Source: Miscanthus floridulus
Lineage: Eukaryota > Streptophyta > Magnoliopsida > Poales > Poaceae
Direction: 5' to 3'
Length of the DNA: 64,000 bases
Assembly: GCF_019320115.1 (NCBI RefSeq)
Contig: NC_089598.1
Coordinates: forward strand, 31,515,983 to 31,579,982
Below, in pieces: positions 45,073-57,592 of this stretch (positions are counted from its first letter, which is position 1; each line of letters begins with the position of its first letter). The notes beneath the pieces were generated by a model. It was not told the origin of the DNA. It worked only from the letters and a program-made list of their open reading frames with translations, and did no database searches. The position numbers were made by a program, and so were the translations under genes.

Positions 45073-47640
45073 TTAGTTGAATGTGTCTGATGGACATTTA
45101 TCTATAATATGTGGACAAGTGTTGGCACTTTTGTATTTTTGAAAATAGATTCGCAACTTCATTTCGTTAAACAAATTTGCAATTTCATTTCATTTGATTG
45201 ATCTTGCTTTCTTCCCTTTTTGCATTCGAGAAAAAAGGTTTATGCAACCCGAACCCTTCTATTTGTTAAGACCATAGGGCCCGAGGTGTATAAGAGGAAA
45301 ACTTCGATTATGCTGGTGAGCAAAGTTACTGTAGCCGTCGGGGCATAGGTTTTTTGCAGTCTGACCAGGCACGCTTGGTTATTTGTTCCCACAAACCTTG
45401 CCACTAGCCTTAGCGTGAGGAAGAGGTCCGACACAGTGACTATTTTGGAAAAGGGGATTTTATATCTTTACCAGCCCCCGAGTGAGATCCAACCTCTTGC
45501 GGTTGCTGGGGTCGAGTGTCACTAGAGACCGAAGAGAGGATAGCGAAACTGCTCTTGTATTCGCACATACCCCTTCCTTAGGATTTTAGCTATCGTTCTA
45601 CGACCGTGCGTTTATCACGCCTTGCAAGTCCAACCTTCCTTGAGCCCCCACGTGTGGTGGGGATTCGGTCAAGGGTTGGCTCATTTTTATGACTGTCGCC
45701 CCATCAACGGTTTTCCCAACCGGAGGGGGTTGAGGCAACGTCACTTACCTCGATGGTTGAGTGACGTGCTTGATGAGCTCGCTAACGGGGATGTTCAAAC
45801 GAAATCCAGTCCCGCCGCTCGTGACAGGGTTGGCAAAGCCCTCGGGGTGGCATTCTATTGCTCCTTAACTAGCCTTCCAACAGATTCCCCCTCAATAGGG
45901 ATTCTATGGGCTCGGCTAGAGGTTGGATTAAACTAGAAGGTTGAGATGACCCTATCCGCCTCTATGTGGGCTGGCCTTCGAACCTCAGTCTCTCGATCTA
46001 GGATCGAGCAGCTCGAGCCCTCGAGCCCCTCGGGGTCTGATAGGGGTCGACCGTGTTTCACACGTCACCCCGTCCTTGGTTTTCGCAACCGAAGGGGCTA
46101 AGCTAACGACACTTGCCTCGATGGCTCAACTATCGCGCTCAATGAGCTCACTAATGGGCATGTTCATGTGGAATCTAGGTCCATCATCCGCTGACGGGGT
46201 CGGTAGAGCCCTCATGTGGCATTCCACTACTTCTTAACCCACCTTCCAGTAGATGCCTAAGCCGTTCGATAGGCTCAAGTGTTCAGTTGGCCTCTCCTCG
46301 ACAGAGATTCTGTGGGTTTGGCTCGAGGTTAGAATCGAACGAGAAAGGCTGAGATGTCACTATCCGCTTCTGAGCGGGGTCGAGCAAGGCCGCTAGGGCT
46401 CATCTCAGTTTTTCTCCCCTAGCTTTGTTTGATATGAGGCGGCCTCGAGCCCTTCATGAGCTAGCCTCCGAACCTCAGTCAGTTGCAGCTCATATCGAAT
46501 GAGGCGACTATCGCTTCGTGACATGATGCGAAGTGTTGAGATGCAGCAATTGCAAATGCAACGCTTGGATGTATGGGATGAATGTACGATATAATGGAAA
46601 CAAGTGCGAGGGTCGGTGATGTTACCTTGGTGGCATGAGTGACCGGAAGCTCTTACCGGATATGTCCATGCAGGGTTTGGATCCGACATTTGCGATGGGG
46701 CCGGTGTAACCAGCATGAGCATCGCAATTTTTGGTTTCTGTCTCTTGGGAGTGATCTGAGCCATTCGATCGATTTGGGCGACCTAACAGCTTCTTCCTGA
46801 AGGAGATTCCGTAGGCAGACCCCTCTAAACCCCTTTTGAGAAGGCGGATGCTAAATCTTGGGGTGAGGGGACAAAGAATTTGATTATGCTGGTGAACAAA
46901 AAACACCATAGCCGCTGGGGCGTAGGGTCTAGCGGTTCATCCAATTTTACTCAAAGTTTACACCCGCACACCATGCCTCTGGTTTTTAAATGTAAGGAGG
47001 GGTCGGGCGAAGAGAATGTCTAAATGACTAGACACTCTCGGTAGCCCCTGAGCGATGTCTGCGCCCCTGCCGTTGATGGGGTCGGAGGCTCGGTAGTGAA
47101 ATTAATACGTAAGGTAAGTAAATAAGGGTGCTTATCTTTCGGCGACCGTTCGTTCGGCGTTAACCTAGGCTGTCCGATCGACCCAGGTGGTCCATTGGGC
47201 TCCCCTTGATGGAGGTTCTATCATGGGGCCCTTCCATGTCCTGCCTGGGAAAGCGGAGAGCCGCCTGCATGCAGTTGTGCCTTGTTTCTCATGCCCAGCA
47301 TGTGGTAGTGGTGGGCCATGCCTAGGCCATGTCCCGTTTGACCCGGCACGGTCTCATTGAGCAGGCCATGTCCCATTGGTCAAGACGCGTCCCCTCGAAT
47401 TCCCATCTACATTGAATAGGGGAAGGGAGAGGGGTTTTTTGCCCCAACCCTTTTCCTTTCTCCAACTGCTATGTCTCCTCCTTAAATAGGGGAAGGGAGA
47501 GGGTTCTTGTCCCATTCCTCCACCTATTCCTGAGTTGCCGCCTCTCCTCCTTCTTCCTTTTCGCCGAATGCGTTCGTGCGTCGCGGCGGTTCGTAAGTGA
47601 GAGAGGGTAATGCGAGGGAGAGGAGAACTCATAGATCCGC
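45073..47640. other. T2 non-coding internal region with a duplication
   Basis: No coding segment is supported. About 45705-46075 and 46076-46440 are diverged copies of a roughly 365-bp unit. Shared landmarks are CAACCG-AGGGG, then TTGCCTCGATGG or TTACCTCGATGG, GATGAGCTC or AATGAGCTC, and GTGGCATTC. A short motif, TTATGCTGGTGA-CAAA, occurs at about 45310 and 46885. A TATA-like TTAAATAG at 47482 may serve the next domain fragment. Confidence 0.5.
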
Positions 47641-47658
47641 TCGTGAATCCGGAGCACG

Positions 47659-48038
47659 ATGTTGAGCTGGAGGTCATCCAACATAGATGAGGTGGTGTTG
47701 GCCGCCTTCACCGAGAAGGGGCCGCTTCTGCCGAAGGAGGAGGTGCACTGGAAGGTGCTGCATGTCGTCGGCTTTGTCACCATCTGTGAGGCCTTTGTCG
47801 AGATGGAGCCATACGGAGACCTCTTTCGGTGAATCTTCTCCGGGCGAGCCTTGTCGGTGGGGAAGCTGCCTAGGACTATGTCGATGGGGGGCTTCGGCCT
47901 TGCAGCCGCTCAGATCGACCAGTTCATGAAGTTTGATGAGATGTCAGAGACATCCAACAGTCATGGCGGCCATACTTTGGCGGGCAGCATCCCCGTGGAG
48001 GTGCTGTTGTTAGGGTTGTGGCTGATCATGATGGCGTA
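47659..48038 (+). pseudogene. Second Transposase_28-like fragment, internally deleted
   Basis: The frame from 47659 (MLSWRSSNIDEVVL) includes PLLPKEEVHWKV and then VGFVTICEAFVEMEPYGDLF, an N-terminal domain of the same family as at 41457 and 33969. The central SFLxFHERG part is missing, with a direct jump from HWKV to the LHVVGF segment. An in-frame TGA at about 47830 interrupts it, and it ends at TAG 48038. It is a remnant. Its closeness to T2 suggests the same element or another truncated Tat copy. Confidence 0.6.
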
Positions 48039-48371
48039 GTCCCTGGATGCCCCGGCGAAGACACCATGGTCACTGACGTGGTGCTCGACGTTGCAAACGA
48101 TGGCACCCTCAGGGATCCCATGGAGCGGTAGGGCGTTTCCAATGGAGAGCGTGGCTCGGCAGCCGTAGTAGTATTTAGTTCTTAAATTTCATTACGGCAA
48201 ATAGCTTTTTAGCTCTTCTCCCTCTTTTTGTAAAAGAGGTTCAGTGCCTTCTGACCCTTCTTGTAGTTAAGGTCACAAAAAGCTCAGAGTGCGGGCGAGC
48301 CAATGGGGCATGGGTTTCCCGTAGTCCTACCAGTTATACTCAGAGCTTGTTCCCAAAATCCTAGCCCTTAG
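48039..48371. other. Remnant Tat sequence up to the chromovirus B insertion
   Basis: No gene is supported. The sequence is UTR-like. Its last bases CTTAG (48367-48371) would be the target duplicate of chromovirus B, which cannot be confirmed because the other flank is outside the window. Confidence 0.4.
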
Positions 48372-51300
48372 TGTCGTAGAATTGACCAATTTATAAGAAT
48401 ACAAGTACAATGGCAATCCGCAAGCGGTCGCACTGTCATACTTGAACCCATATAAACCCGGTAGTCCGTCAAGTACCACGACGGGTCTCGATAAACGATT
48501 TACAACAACCAAGATCGTATAGGATTCAACATACATGCCACATGTTACATAAAGTTCACAGATACTTTTCGTCATCAGAGTATGAATAAAAGTTATTACA
48601 AACCCAGTTTGATAATTAAAGCGGAAGCAAATGAGTTCGAAGACAAAGTTTCCAACATAGTTTGATACAGTGCCAAGCCAGATCACGGTCCACAAAAGCA
48701 AAGATAGGAATTACTAAAGAAGCCTGCCCAAGGCTTACTCCTCATCCACAGCGGGATAGAAGCAACTCTTGCAATAACCATGATACACAGTGCCATCTGC
48801 AACAATGGGAAAATAAACCCTAAGTACGAGAAGGTACTCAGCGAGACTTACCCGTCATGAACCAGAAATAAAATGACTCCAAGGATCATGCAAGGCTGTA
48901 TAAGTGGACGTAACTTGACAACATTTTGCGTAAAGGCAATTTACCCGTTGTACAATTATGATTCCTTTATCAAGTTAAGTATAACTATCCATTTCTAGAT
49001 TAGCAACTATCATGTGCCAAACATGTGGTATATCATTTAGAAGCATACAATAGTAACCATAGCAGGTATTGTAATTCCATATTCATCCGAACCATCATGT
49101 TTCATAATATAGTTGCTATGATGTAGGGACTAGCCAAGTTTCTCACTATCCGGGAGAGACGGCGATTCGAATTGATTTCTACCAGCTGGGAATTTATTCC
49201 TAACACAAACCCAGATCTACCAGCCACGATAGTCTTAGGTCACCTTTGGTACAACTCCGGTACACATTTCGTGGGTCCATACTGCGCTGCACAATCTAGA
49301 ACACCAGATGCTAGGATGCTCAGGCCAAGCCTGCCCTTGGGCTCAGTCTGATCGTTCCCCGGAAGGAGCGCACAACAGAACGATTCCCGGCCTGAGTTGA
49401 ATTACTCGGCTTCGCGGTCGGAATGAGTTATCCGGCCAGCTAAGTGAGAGGCATGCGTTCAATCTTGTCAGAAGCACCAACAACTGTACGGTCCTTAATT
49501 GACACAGACGGGGATAAGTCCACACCCAAGACCTCCATGTCTTGTTGCTTCTCTATCGACTTCCCGTCCGGTCTCAATTTACTTTTACCTCATGGTTCTG
49601 ATCCATGATAGCAGATATAGCCAACCGTGCTCCGGTATCCACCTATATCTCGCAGGTGACAGGGCATCACCCGACTTCTATCGGTCTAAGCATGGCTAAG
49701 CATATATATTCGATCCTGGACCTATACCGGTTAAAGGTGTAATATTTGGACAAGGAATGTACATGCATCAAGTGGTTTCATTCAACTCTTATAACCTAAT
49801 GCATCAATCATAAATACGTAAGTAAACATTTGTAAAATTACTGGGAGACTTATAATGCTCCGGGGCTTGCCTCGCAGAAAGGAAGTAGGGCGATGGTCAG
49901 GACACTCTGGAAGCTCTTCAGGGTTCTGCTCCATGCCTTCGGGAGCAGCGGCTTGCGGATCCTCCTGCGGGTTCCCTTCCTCTGCTTCTTCGAATTCCAG
50001 CAACGTGATCTCTTCCTCCGATCCTAGATGCATGAGTATGGTATGAGTATTACGAATGCATATATGTTAACAAGTGCATCATGTTGTTTGAGTAGGTGCA
50101 TATCTCTTCTCGATTACTACTTAACTACTTCTACAATGCATCGACTATGCCACAAACAGTAGCTACTTGTTTCACTCATAACTGGAGTTCTACAAATCCA
50201 AAAATAGTGATCCAGGACTTTCTGGAAAGCTTATCAAATTCTCTACAACTTTGTTATTAACCATTTTTACAGTACACATCAGTTTCAATATGCAACTCAT
50301 CACACTCTAGAATCAGTCCGGAAACTATTTAACATGCAATATAAAGTAATAATACTCCTACTTCATGTAATCATTCAAAATTTGACAACTTAACATCTAC
50401 CAATAGTGTAGGCATACCAAATACATTTTTGATAATATAATGGTGAAGCCCAAACTATTTATTTAATTACCTTTATTATTTTATTTAGATATCTAGGTTA
50501 AATACTAAACATATATCAGACATACTTATTAAATTCTCAAAAATTTACAGTGCCTTACTAATGCTATAAAAGGACTACTATAAAAATTTCATGTCATTTT
50601 ATCAAGTAGAACATCCTATACAAAAATGACAAGGAAGCAAGGCTTAAAATAGCATAAATAGAAAACTATATTGAAAAGTGTCAAGCAACAGATTTCCTAT
50701 TTTTATTATCATCTTTATGGTACTAGTATACCCTCCAACAAATTTCATGAATTTTAGATTCATAATTAATTTATTAAAATTTATACAAGGATTCACTATT
50801 TATAAAATAAAAATCTATAACTATAGATCTACACATGCACTGGTCTTCAAATTTTTACCAGAGTTCATATATGCTAAGACTAGCTTACCACAAAAAATTC
50901 ATAATTTTTGGAGCACAGGAACTCTAGATACAAAATAAACAAATTTGAATGCATTCAAAAGCATATTTGAAATCCCTATTTAAATCTACCACAATCCTTA
51001 CTGTAAGTGCCAAGAACATATTTTTCCTAAATACTTAACTTCCTAATGAACACTACCAAATTTATTTCACAAAATTTGAAGCTACCTAGCTCAACTTATC
51101 AAATTTCCAAAGTGGCACATGAAACATGAACAAATGAACTAGCCCACTTCACTTCTGTCGCTGACAGGCGGGACCCCACTGTCAGCCGGCCCTACCCACC
51201 AGTGAGACAAAAACAGGGCACGGCGCCGCGACGGCGCGGGGGCGGTGCTAGCTCACCGGCGGTGACCCTTTTGGCGACGAAACCTGGACTACCGTGATCT

Positions 51301-52783
51301 CCTTGACCTAGTGTACGCGTGGAGCTATCTAGGTGGGCGGATGACCGACGTGAAGTACAGCGGCGACGGCCATGGCGGCTCAGCGGAGTTGGACGGTGGC
51401 GCTACGCCGGCGGAGGCCATGGAGATGCAGAAACAAGCTTGGACGTGCATCTACACACTACGACGAAGCTACCGCACCCACTATTACTGCTAGAGGTGGT
51501 CGGAGATGCCCCGGCCACGGCGAGCGCGCGCTCCGGCGAGGCGCTAGTGATGGCGGCGGCGACGGAAATGGCCAATGGGCCCTCACCTTGTCTCCAATGC
51601 GACTGCGAAGGGGTCAAGTAGGTAGGTCGAAGCACGACGCGTCTATGGTTGCAAGAAATGGCGCGACGGTTGGCTGGCGAAGGAGCTGCGCGGCGGCGAT
51701 GGCTACGGCGGAGCTGCTGGAGCTCGGCGGCTGTGCTTGCGGTGAAGAAGGAGGCGGAAATGTGATACTGGAGGTGTGGCTGAGTGCGGGCGGGTGCTGG
51801 GGACTTGAAGGCGCGTGTCTGCCTGCCTTGGCCGCGCTGGGCAGAGCGCCGGCGACGCACGGCCAGCCGCGACGTCCACGCGGCGCGCAGACTCTGCTCC
51901 TGTCGGCCACTGAAGAACGGGCGGTTCAGTTCGTCAGTCGCCCGAGCAGTGCCTGACAGCGCGTTTTGGCGACACTTTTCCAGCTAATCCGTCGCTCCAA
52001 CGTGCAAACATTCCACATAGAAATGGTAGACCTAGGTACCATATCCAAAAGTTGTTCAATGATCTCGTGCTAAAACGCAACATAAACTGAGTAAAATCAT
52101 GATCAAAGTCGGCCTGTCAGGCTGTCAGTGATCCAGGACTTAGCAAAATTTCCTAAGTCATGAGATGTTGATTTTACTAATTTTTGTGATTCAATTTCAA
52201 GCATGTTAGGAGCTGAATCAGTTAATGACACAAAAATAAAAGTTGTTCCTTATGTCAAACACTACAACATTGCTTTAGTGAACTCCTCCAAGCAAGGTCC
52301 CTAACACCTAGTTCAACTTTAGTCAAACATGTCACTTTGAAATCATGATACATATTCAAACCATGGCTAAATGACCAAACTAGCCCTAGCCTTAAATACC
52401 AAAGTTGTTCATGACGATACTCTAAGCATGTTTAAACAATTTGCAAGGTCATTTAAGCATTTCATGTAGTAGTCACTCATATAGCTATCCAGGTCAACAC
52501 ATGTAATATTACTTAAGTGCTTGATCATGAAAGGTGACCTTCATGAACAAGGTTCCTTTTGTTAACCTAAGTGTAGCTAAGGTGTTTTAGTGACCAACAT
52601 TACCCACTTGCATTCATTTGCACATGATCATATGCATATGTTCCAAGAAACACGAGATAACAAGCAATGTTTCATATGTTTCGATCAAATGTTTCAATCG
52701 TAAATGATGATTTATGAATGCTTGATGCTCATGCTCATGTTATGCAAGTCAAGTTATGCAAGGCTAACACCCGAGGTGTTACA
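48372..52783 (-). repeat. Left (3') LTR of chromovirus B
   Basis: The 4412-bp LTR reads TGTAACACCTCGGGTGTT at its start on the minus strand and ends with a TCTACGACA segment. A GC-rich block at about 51130-51960 is embedded in AT-rich sequence and carries an open frame of 194 codons on the plus strand (51372-51956) with no recognisable domain. The same frame is kept in the other LTR, as expected from LTR identity alone. Confidence 0.92.
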
Positions 52784-52803
52784 GCCCCTCCCCCTTATAA
52801 AAA
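52784..52803 (-). other. Polypurine tract of chromovirus B
   Basis: On the minus strand TTTTTATAAGGGGGAGGGGC adjoins the 3' LTR. Confidence 0.75.
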
Positions 52804-52826
52804 TCTCGTCCCAAGATTTGCAAGAC

Positions 52827-55800
52827 CTACCATTCTTGGAAAAAGGCGGGATAAACTTCTCGTAGATAATCTTCTCTTTCCCACGTAGCATCCTGTTCAC
52901 TATGATTGTTCCACACCACCTTATAAAACTTAATAATCTTACTCCTTGTTACCCTCTCCATCTCTTCTAATACTCGAATTGGCTTTTCTTCATAGGTCAA
53001 ATCCGATTGAAGCTGCACGTTGGTGGGTGCAATCGCTTCTTCCGGCACTCGAAGACATTTCTTTAGCTGAGAAACATGGAACACATCAAAGATTGCACTC
53101 ATCGCTGGTGGTAGTTGTAGCTTATACGCAACATTTCCTTTTCGTTCCAAAATTTTGTATGGCCCTACATATCTTGGTGAAAGCTTCTTTTTCATCCCAA
53201 ATCTCTTCACACCTTTCATGGGTGATACTCTCAAGTATACATAGTCACCCACTTCAAAAGTCAGTGGTCTTCTTCTCCTGTCGGCATAACTCTTCTGTCT
53301 TGATTGAGCTGTCTTCATGTGTTGTTGGATGATACGTACTTGTTCTTCGGCTTCATTGACAAAATCAATACCAAAGTATCTCCTTTCACCGGGCTCAATC
53401 CAATTCAATGGAGTTCTGCACTTTCTACCATACAAGGCTTCAAATGGAGCCATTTTGATACTCGCTTGATAACTGTTGTTATAGGAGAATTCAGCTAAAG
53501 GTAACCATTTCTCCCATGACCCTTTTGAAGATATAACACAAGCCCTAAGTAAATCTTCTAGGATTTGGTTCACTCGCTCTGTCTGTCCTGAAGTTTGCGG
53601 ATGATAAGCTAAACTTCTGATTAGCTTGGTTCCCAAAGCTTGGTGCAAGTGCTCCCAGAAACGAGCTATGAACTGTGGTCCTCTATCTGAGATTATGGTC
53701 CTGGGTACTCCATGCAATCTCATGATCTGGGATATATATATCTCAGCGTATTTCCCAACTATATACCGCATGTTCACGGGTATAAAGTGTGCTGACTTGG
53801 TGAGATGATCAACAATGACCCAGATTGAATCGTGACCTTGTGGCGTTGTTGGAAGGCCTGTAATAAAGTCCATACTGATCTCCTCCCATTTCCATCTTGG
53901 AATAGGCAGTGGCTGAAGTAATCCAGTGGTTTTCATATGGACGACTTTCACTCTACTGCAGTTATCACACCTAGCAACATAGGTTGTGATCTCTTTCTTC
54001 ATCTTAGTCCACCAAAAACGGGTTCTTAGATCTTGATACATTTTACTACTACTCGGGTGGATAGACAATTTGGACGAGTGAGCTTCTTCTAAAATTTGAT
54101 TCCTTAGCTCACGGTCTTTTAGCACCACTAGTCGGTCCTCAAACCATAATACACCTCTTTCGTCCAATCTAAAATGTTTGGTTTCTTGCTCTTGCATTTT
54201 TCTCTTAATGTGACTTATTCCTACATCTGTCTGCTGTAGCTCTATGATTTTGCCCTCAAGCGAACAACTGATTGTGATATTGTGTAGTACAGTAGGATGT
54301 AGCAAGTTGAATCCATCTTCCAATAGTGCTTCCACAGTGTTGCAATGGGACTTCCGACTAAGTGCATCGGCTACCACATTAGCTTTACCCGAATGGTAAT
54401 GCACTTCCAAATTATAGTCCTTAATCAATTCTAACCATCTTCGTTGTCTCATGTTCAGTTCTGGCTAGGTAAAGATATACTTGAGGCTTTTGTGGTCAGT
54501 ATAGATATGACATACATTGCCCAACAAGTAATGTCTCCATAACTTCAATGCATGAACAACGGCTGCTAGTTCCAAATCATGTGTAGGGTAGTTGACTTCA
54601 TGTTTTCTCAATTGCCGTGAGGCATATGCGATTACTCTCCCTTCTTGCATAAGCACACATCCCAAACCTATTCCTGATGCATCACAAAATACATCAAAAG
54701 GCTTTTCAATGTCTTATTGTGCTAGCACAGGCGCTGTAGTCAACAAAGTTCTGAGGGTGTGAAAAGCGGTTTCACATTCTGGTGTCCATTTGTACTTCTC
54801 ATCTTTCTGAAGTAGTCTGGTCATAGGCTTAGCTATCTTTGAGAAATCTAGAATAAACCGACGATAGTACCCTGCTAACCCTAGAAAACTCCGAACTTCA
54901 TGAACCGAAGTTGGGGCTTTCCAATCCATGACCTCTTGTACTTTTGATGGGTCTACTGAGATTCCATCTCTTGATAAAATGTGACCTAAGAAAGGTACTT
55001 TGCTCATCCAAAATTCACATTTGCTAAACTTGGCATATAGCTTATGCTCCCTCAGTCTGGATAGGACAATCCTCAGATGCTCTTCATGATCTGACTCATT
55101 TTCTGAATAAATCAATATGTCATCGATAAACACGACCACGAACTTATCAAGTTCGGGCATGAATACCGAGTTCATCAGGTACATGAAATAGGCTGGAGCA
55201 TTTGTTAGTCCGAAAGACATAACCAAATACTCGTATAAGCCGTACCTAGTAGAGAAAGCAGTTTTAGGTATATCCTCCGGTCGGATCTTTATCTGATGGT
55301 AACCTGACCTCAAGTCAATTTTGGAGAATACCTTTGCCTTCGCTAGCTGATCGAACAAGATGTCGATGCGGGGCAACGGATACTTGTTCTTGATGGTCAC
55401 AGCATTGAGTGGTCTGTAATCTACACACATTCTTAGTGACTTATCCTTCTTTTTCACAAACAATGCTGGACATCCCCACGGAGATGAGCTAGGTTGGATA
55501 AGACCCTTGTCCAATAGATCTTGCAATTGAATCTTAAGTTCTGCTAACTCATTGGGTGGCATTCTATAGGGCCTTCTGGATATGGGTGCGGTACCTGGCA
55601 CTAATTCGATCTTAAATTCCATGTCCCTATTCGGGGGTAGACCTAGTAATTCCTCTGGAAATACATCCAGAAACTCACAAACCACGGGAATATCACATAT
55701 GGTGGTGGCTTGGATAGCATAGGCTAAATGTTGGGGTTCGAATTCGCGGGAGAGTGGAACTAGGAAAGCATTCCCTCCCGTGGGTTCTCTCAACATAATA

Positions 55801-57240
55801 GTATGGGTGCTGGTGTCAATAAGAGCACCATGATACTTCATCCAATTCATGCCTAAGATTACACTTATCGACAACCCCGGCAATATTATCAAATCTGTGG
55901 TATACTCCCTCCCTTGTATCAAGATGAGTACATTTTTGACTATCTTTTTTGGTAGTAACAGTTCCTCCTGCTGAACTTATGTTAAAACCCCCTTTGCTTA
56001 CTTCAATTATTTCTTGATCATGTCTAGATGCAAATGCTTGACTCATAAATGAATGAGAAGCTCCCGAATCAAATAAAACAACAGCGGGATGCTTGTTGAC
56101 GAGAAACATACCAGCCGTGACAACTTCTCTGGCGGGCACTTCCTCCACAGCGGTATAATGTACTTGTCCCTGACGTGCCCTAGCATTCACCTACCTCTGA
56201 TTGTTCTGAGTTGGGTTGCCATTCCTCTTGGGGTGGGGGCACTCCTTGGACCAATGACCCAGTTGGTTGCAGTTGAAACATGGTTGATTACTTCTGAATC
56301 CTGTGGAGCTATCCTGATTACCATTCCCTTTTGGTAAGGCAATAGTGAATGCCTTACGAAATGGTTTCTATGGCCTGTTATTCTGAGCTTTCGGTGGTGG
56401 AGGCCTGAACTTGGGTGCAGGTGGACGAAATTGTGGCCTAGCTGTGATAGGCGCTTTCGACTGGAAAGATCCGGATGCACCGGCCTCATAGGCCCTCTTG
56501 TGACCTTTAGCAACTGCATGCATGTTGTTGTGGTTTTCTTGGGTCAAGGCATCACTAATAAACTCATTGTATGTGGCACATCGAGAATTTGCCATAGTCT
56601 TCATTAATTTGGTACCCAACCCTCGCTTGAAACTCTCAATCTTTTTCTCTTCAGTATCCACAAAACTTGGAGCATATCTTGACAAGTTGTTGAATGCGTG
56701 CATATATTATGTGAGTGACTTTGTTCCCTGAGTGAGCCTCATAAATTCTGCTGCTTTCATGCGCATCAGGCCCGGGGGAATATGGTGTCCCCTAAAAGCC
56801 AGCTTGAATTGATCCCAGGTCACTCTCGCATTAGCAGGTAGAGACGACAGAAAGTGCGTCCACCATAATCCTGCTGGTCCTTGCAATTGATGAGAAGCAT
56901 ATTCTGCTTTCAGGTGCTCTGTGACCCTTAGCAGACGAAATTTCTGCTCGATGGTATTTAGCCACTTATCGGCCTGCAGTGGTTCCTCAGCCACCTTGAA
57001 GATCGGCGACTTCGTGTCTAGAAACTCCTTGAATGAACTGTGCTGATTTGGCTCGGCCCCCGGTTGCTATGGGTGGCCACGAGCAGTGTTTTGCGCGATA
57101 AGGCGCAAAGCTTCTTCCATTGTCCTCTGGCTCCCCAGGAACTGGGCAAAGAACTCCTGAGCAGACGGTGGCGGTGGTGGGGGTAAGTCATCACCATTGC
57201 CATCCTGGCTGCTACTAGCTCCTGCACGGGTGCGTGTCAT
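52827..57240 (-). pseudogene. Chromovirus B gag-pol polyprotein with chromodomain, broken by scattered stops
   Basis: The frame begins at ATG 57240 (MTRTRAGASSSQ), directly after a CAG. Order: gag; CCHC knuckle CFNCNQLGHWSKEC (56280-56239); protease VVLFDSGASHSF (about 56080); RT with VDYRPLN and FIDD (about 55120); RNase H with CDASG and [12 protein letters not shown]; integrase H2C2 (about 54090-53965), then MDFITGLP, ISDRGPQF and SGQTERVN as DDE; and a chromodomain (about 53010-52830, with WNNHSEQDATWEREDY). Stops lie near 57069, at 56707-56709, 56368-56370, 56191-56193, 54714-54716 and 54465-54467. One extra A in an A6 run near 55950 shifts the frame. Everything from 54452 to 52827 is open. 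All domains and most catalytic residues remain. Confidence 0.93.
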
Positions 57241-57592
57241 CTGCGAATTTACAACAATAAGCGATTATTGGTTGAGGTCAAGAGATTGCAGAGGAATTTT
57301 GTACTCATACCAAACTGAAATTACTGGAGAAAATTCTCAAAATCACAATAAAAATAGAGGCATAATAATTCATTCTCGCAACATGACATCACCAATTTGA
57401 CCAATTATCGTGCTCATAATGCATGCAAATTTAAAGCGTGATTACCGACAAAGAACTGGAATTGCATTGACGTTCATCCAAACATGCGATTAAAATTATA
57501 TGATAGTCTGGTTACTAATGCCAACTTCAAACTACAGGTCCATTACATAAATAAAGGTGATACATTAGTCCTTCCACTAAGTGCTAAGCGAT

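Larger units (their letters stand above)
39078..48371 (-). mobile_element. Second Tat-lineage element (T2), minus strand, 3' portion
   Basis: The 3' LTR (39078-40627), PPT, repeat-rich 3' region and plus-strand accessory gene appear in the order expected for a minus-strand Tat element. The left flank CACAT (39073-39077) would be the target duplicate. The other end is not visible because chromovirus B begins at 48372. No T2 gag-pol or 5' LTR lies within the window. The second domain fragment at 47659 may belong to T2 or to another truncated Tat copy. Confidence 0.65.

Noticed and set aside
48367..48371. Confirmed target-site duplication CTTAG for chromovirus B
   Set aside because: The matching right flank is outside the window because another internal copy follows the second LTR.
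51372..51956. 194-residue plus-strand frame conserved in both B LTRs (also 62283-62867)
   Set aside because: Conservation follows from LTR identity. It is Arg/Gly/Ala-rich with no domain and runs opposite to the element's transcription.
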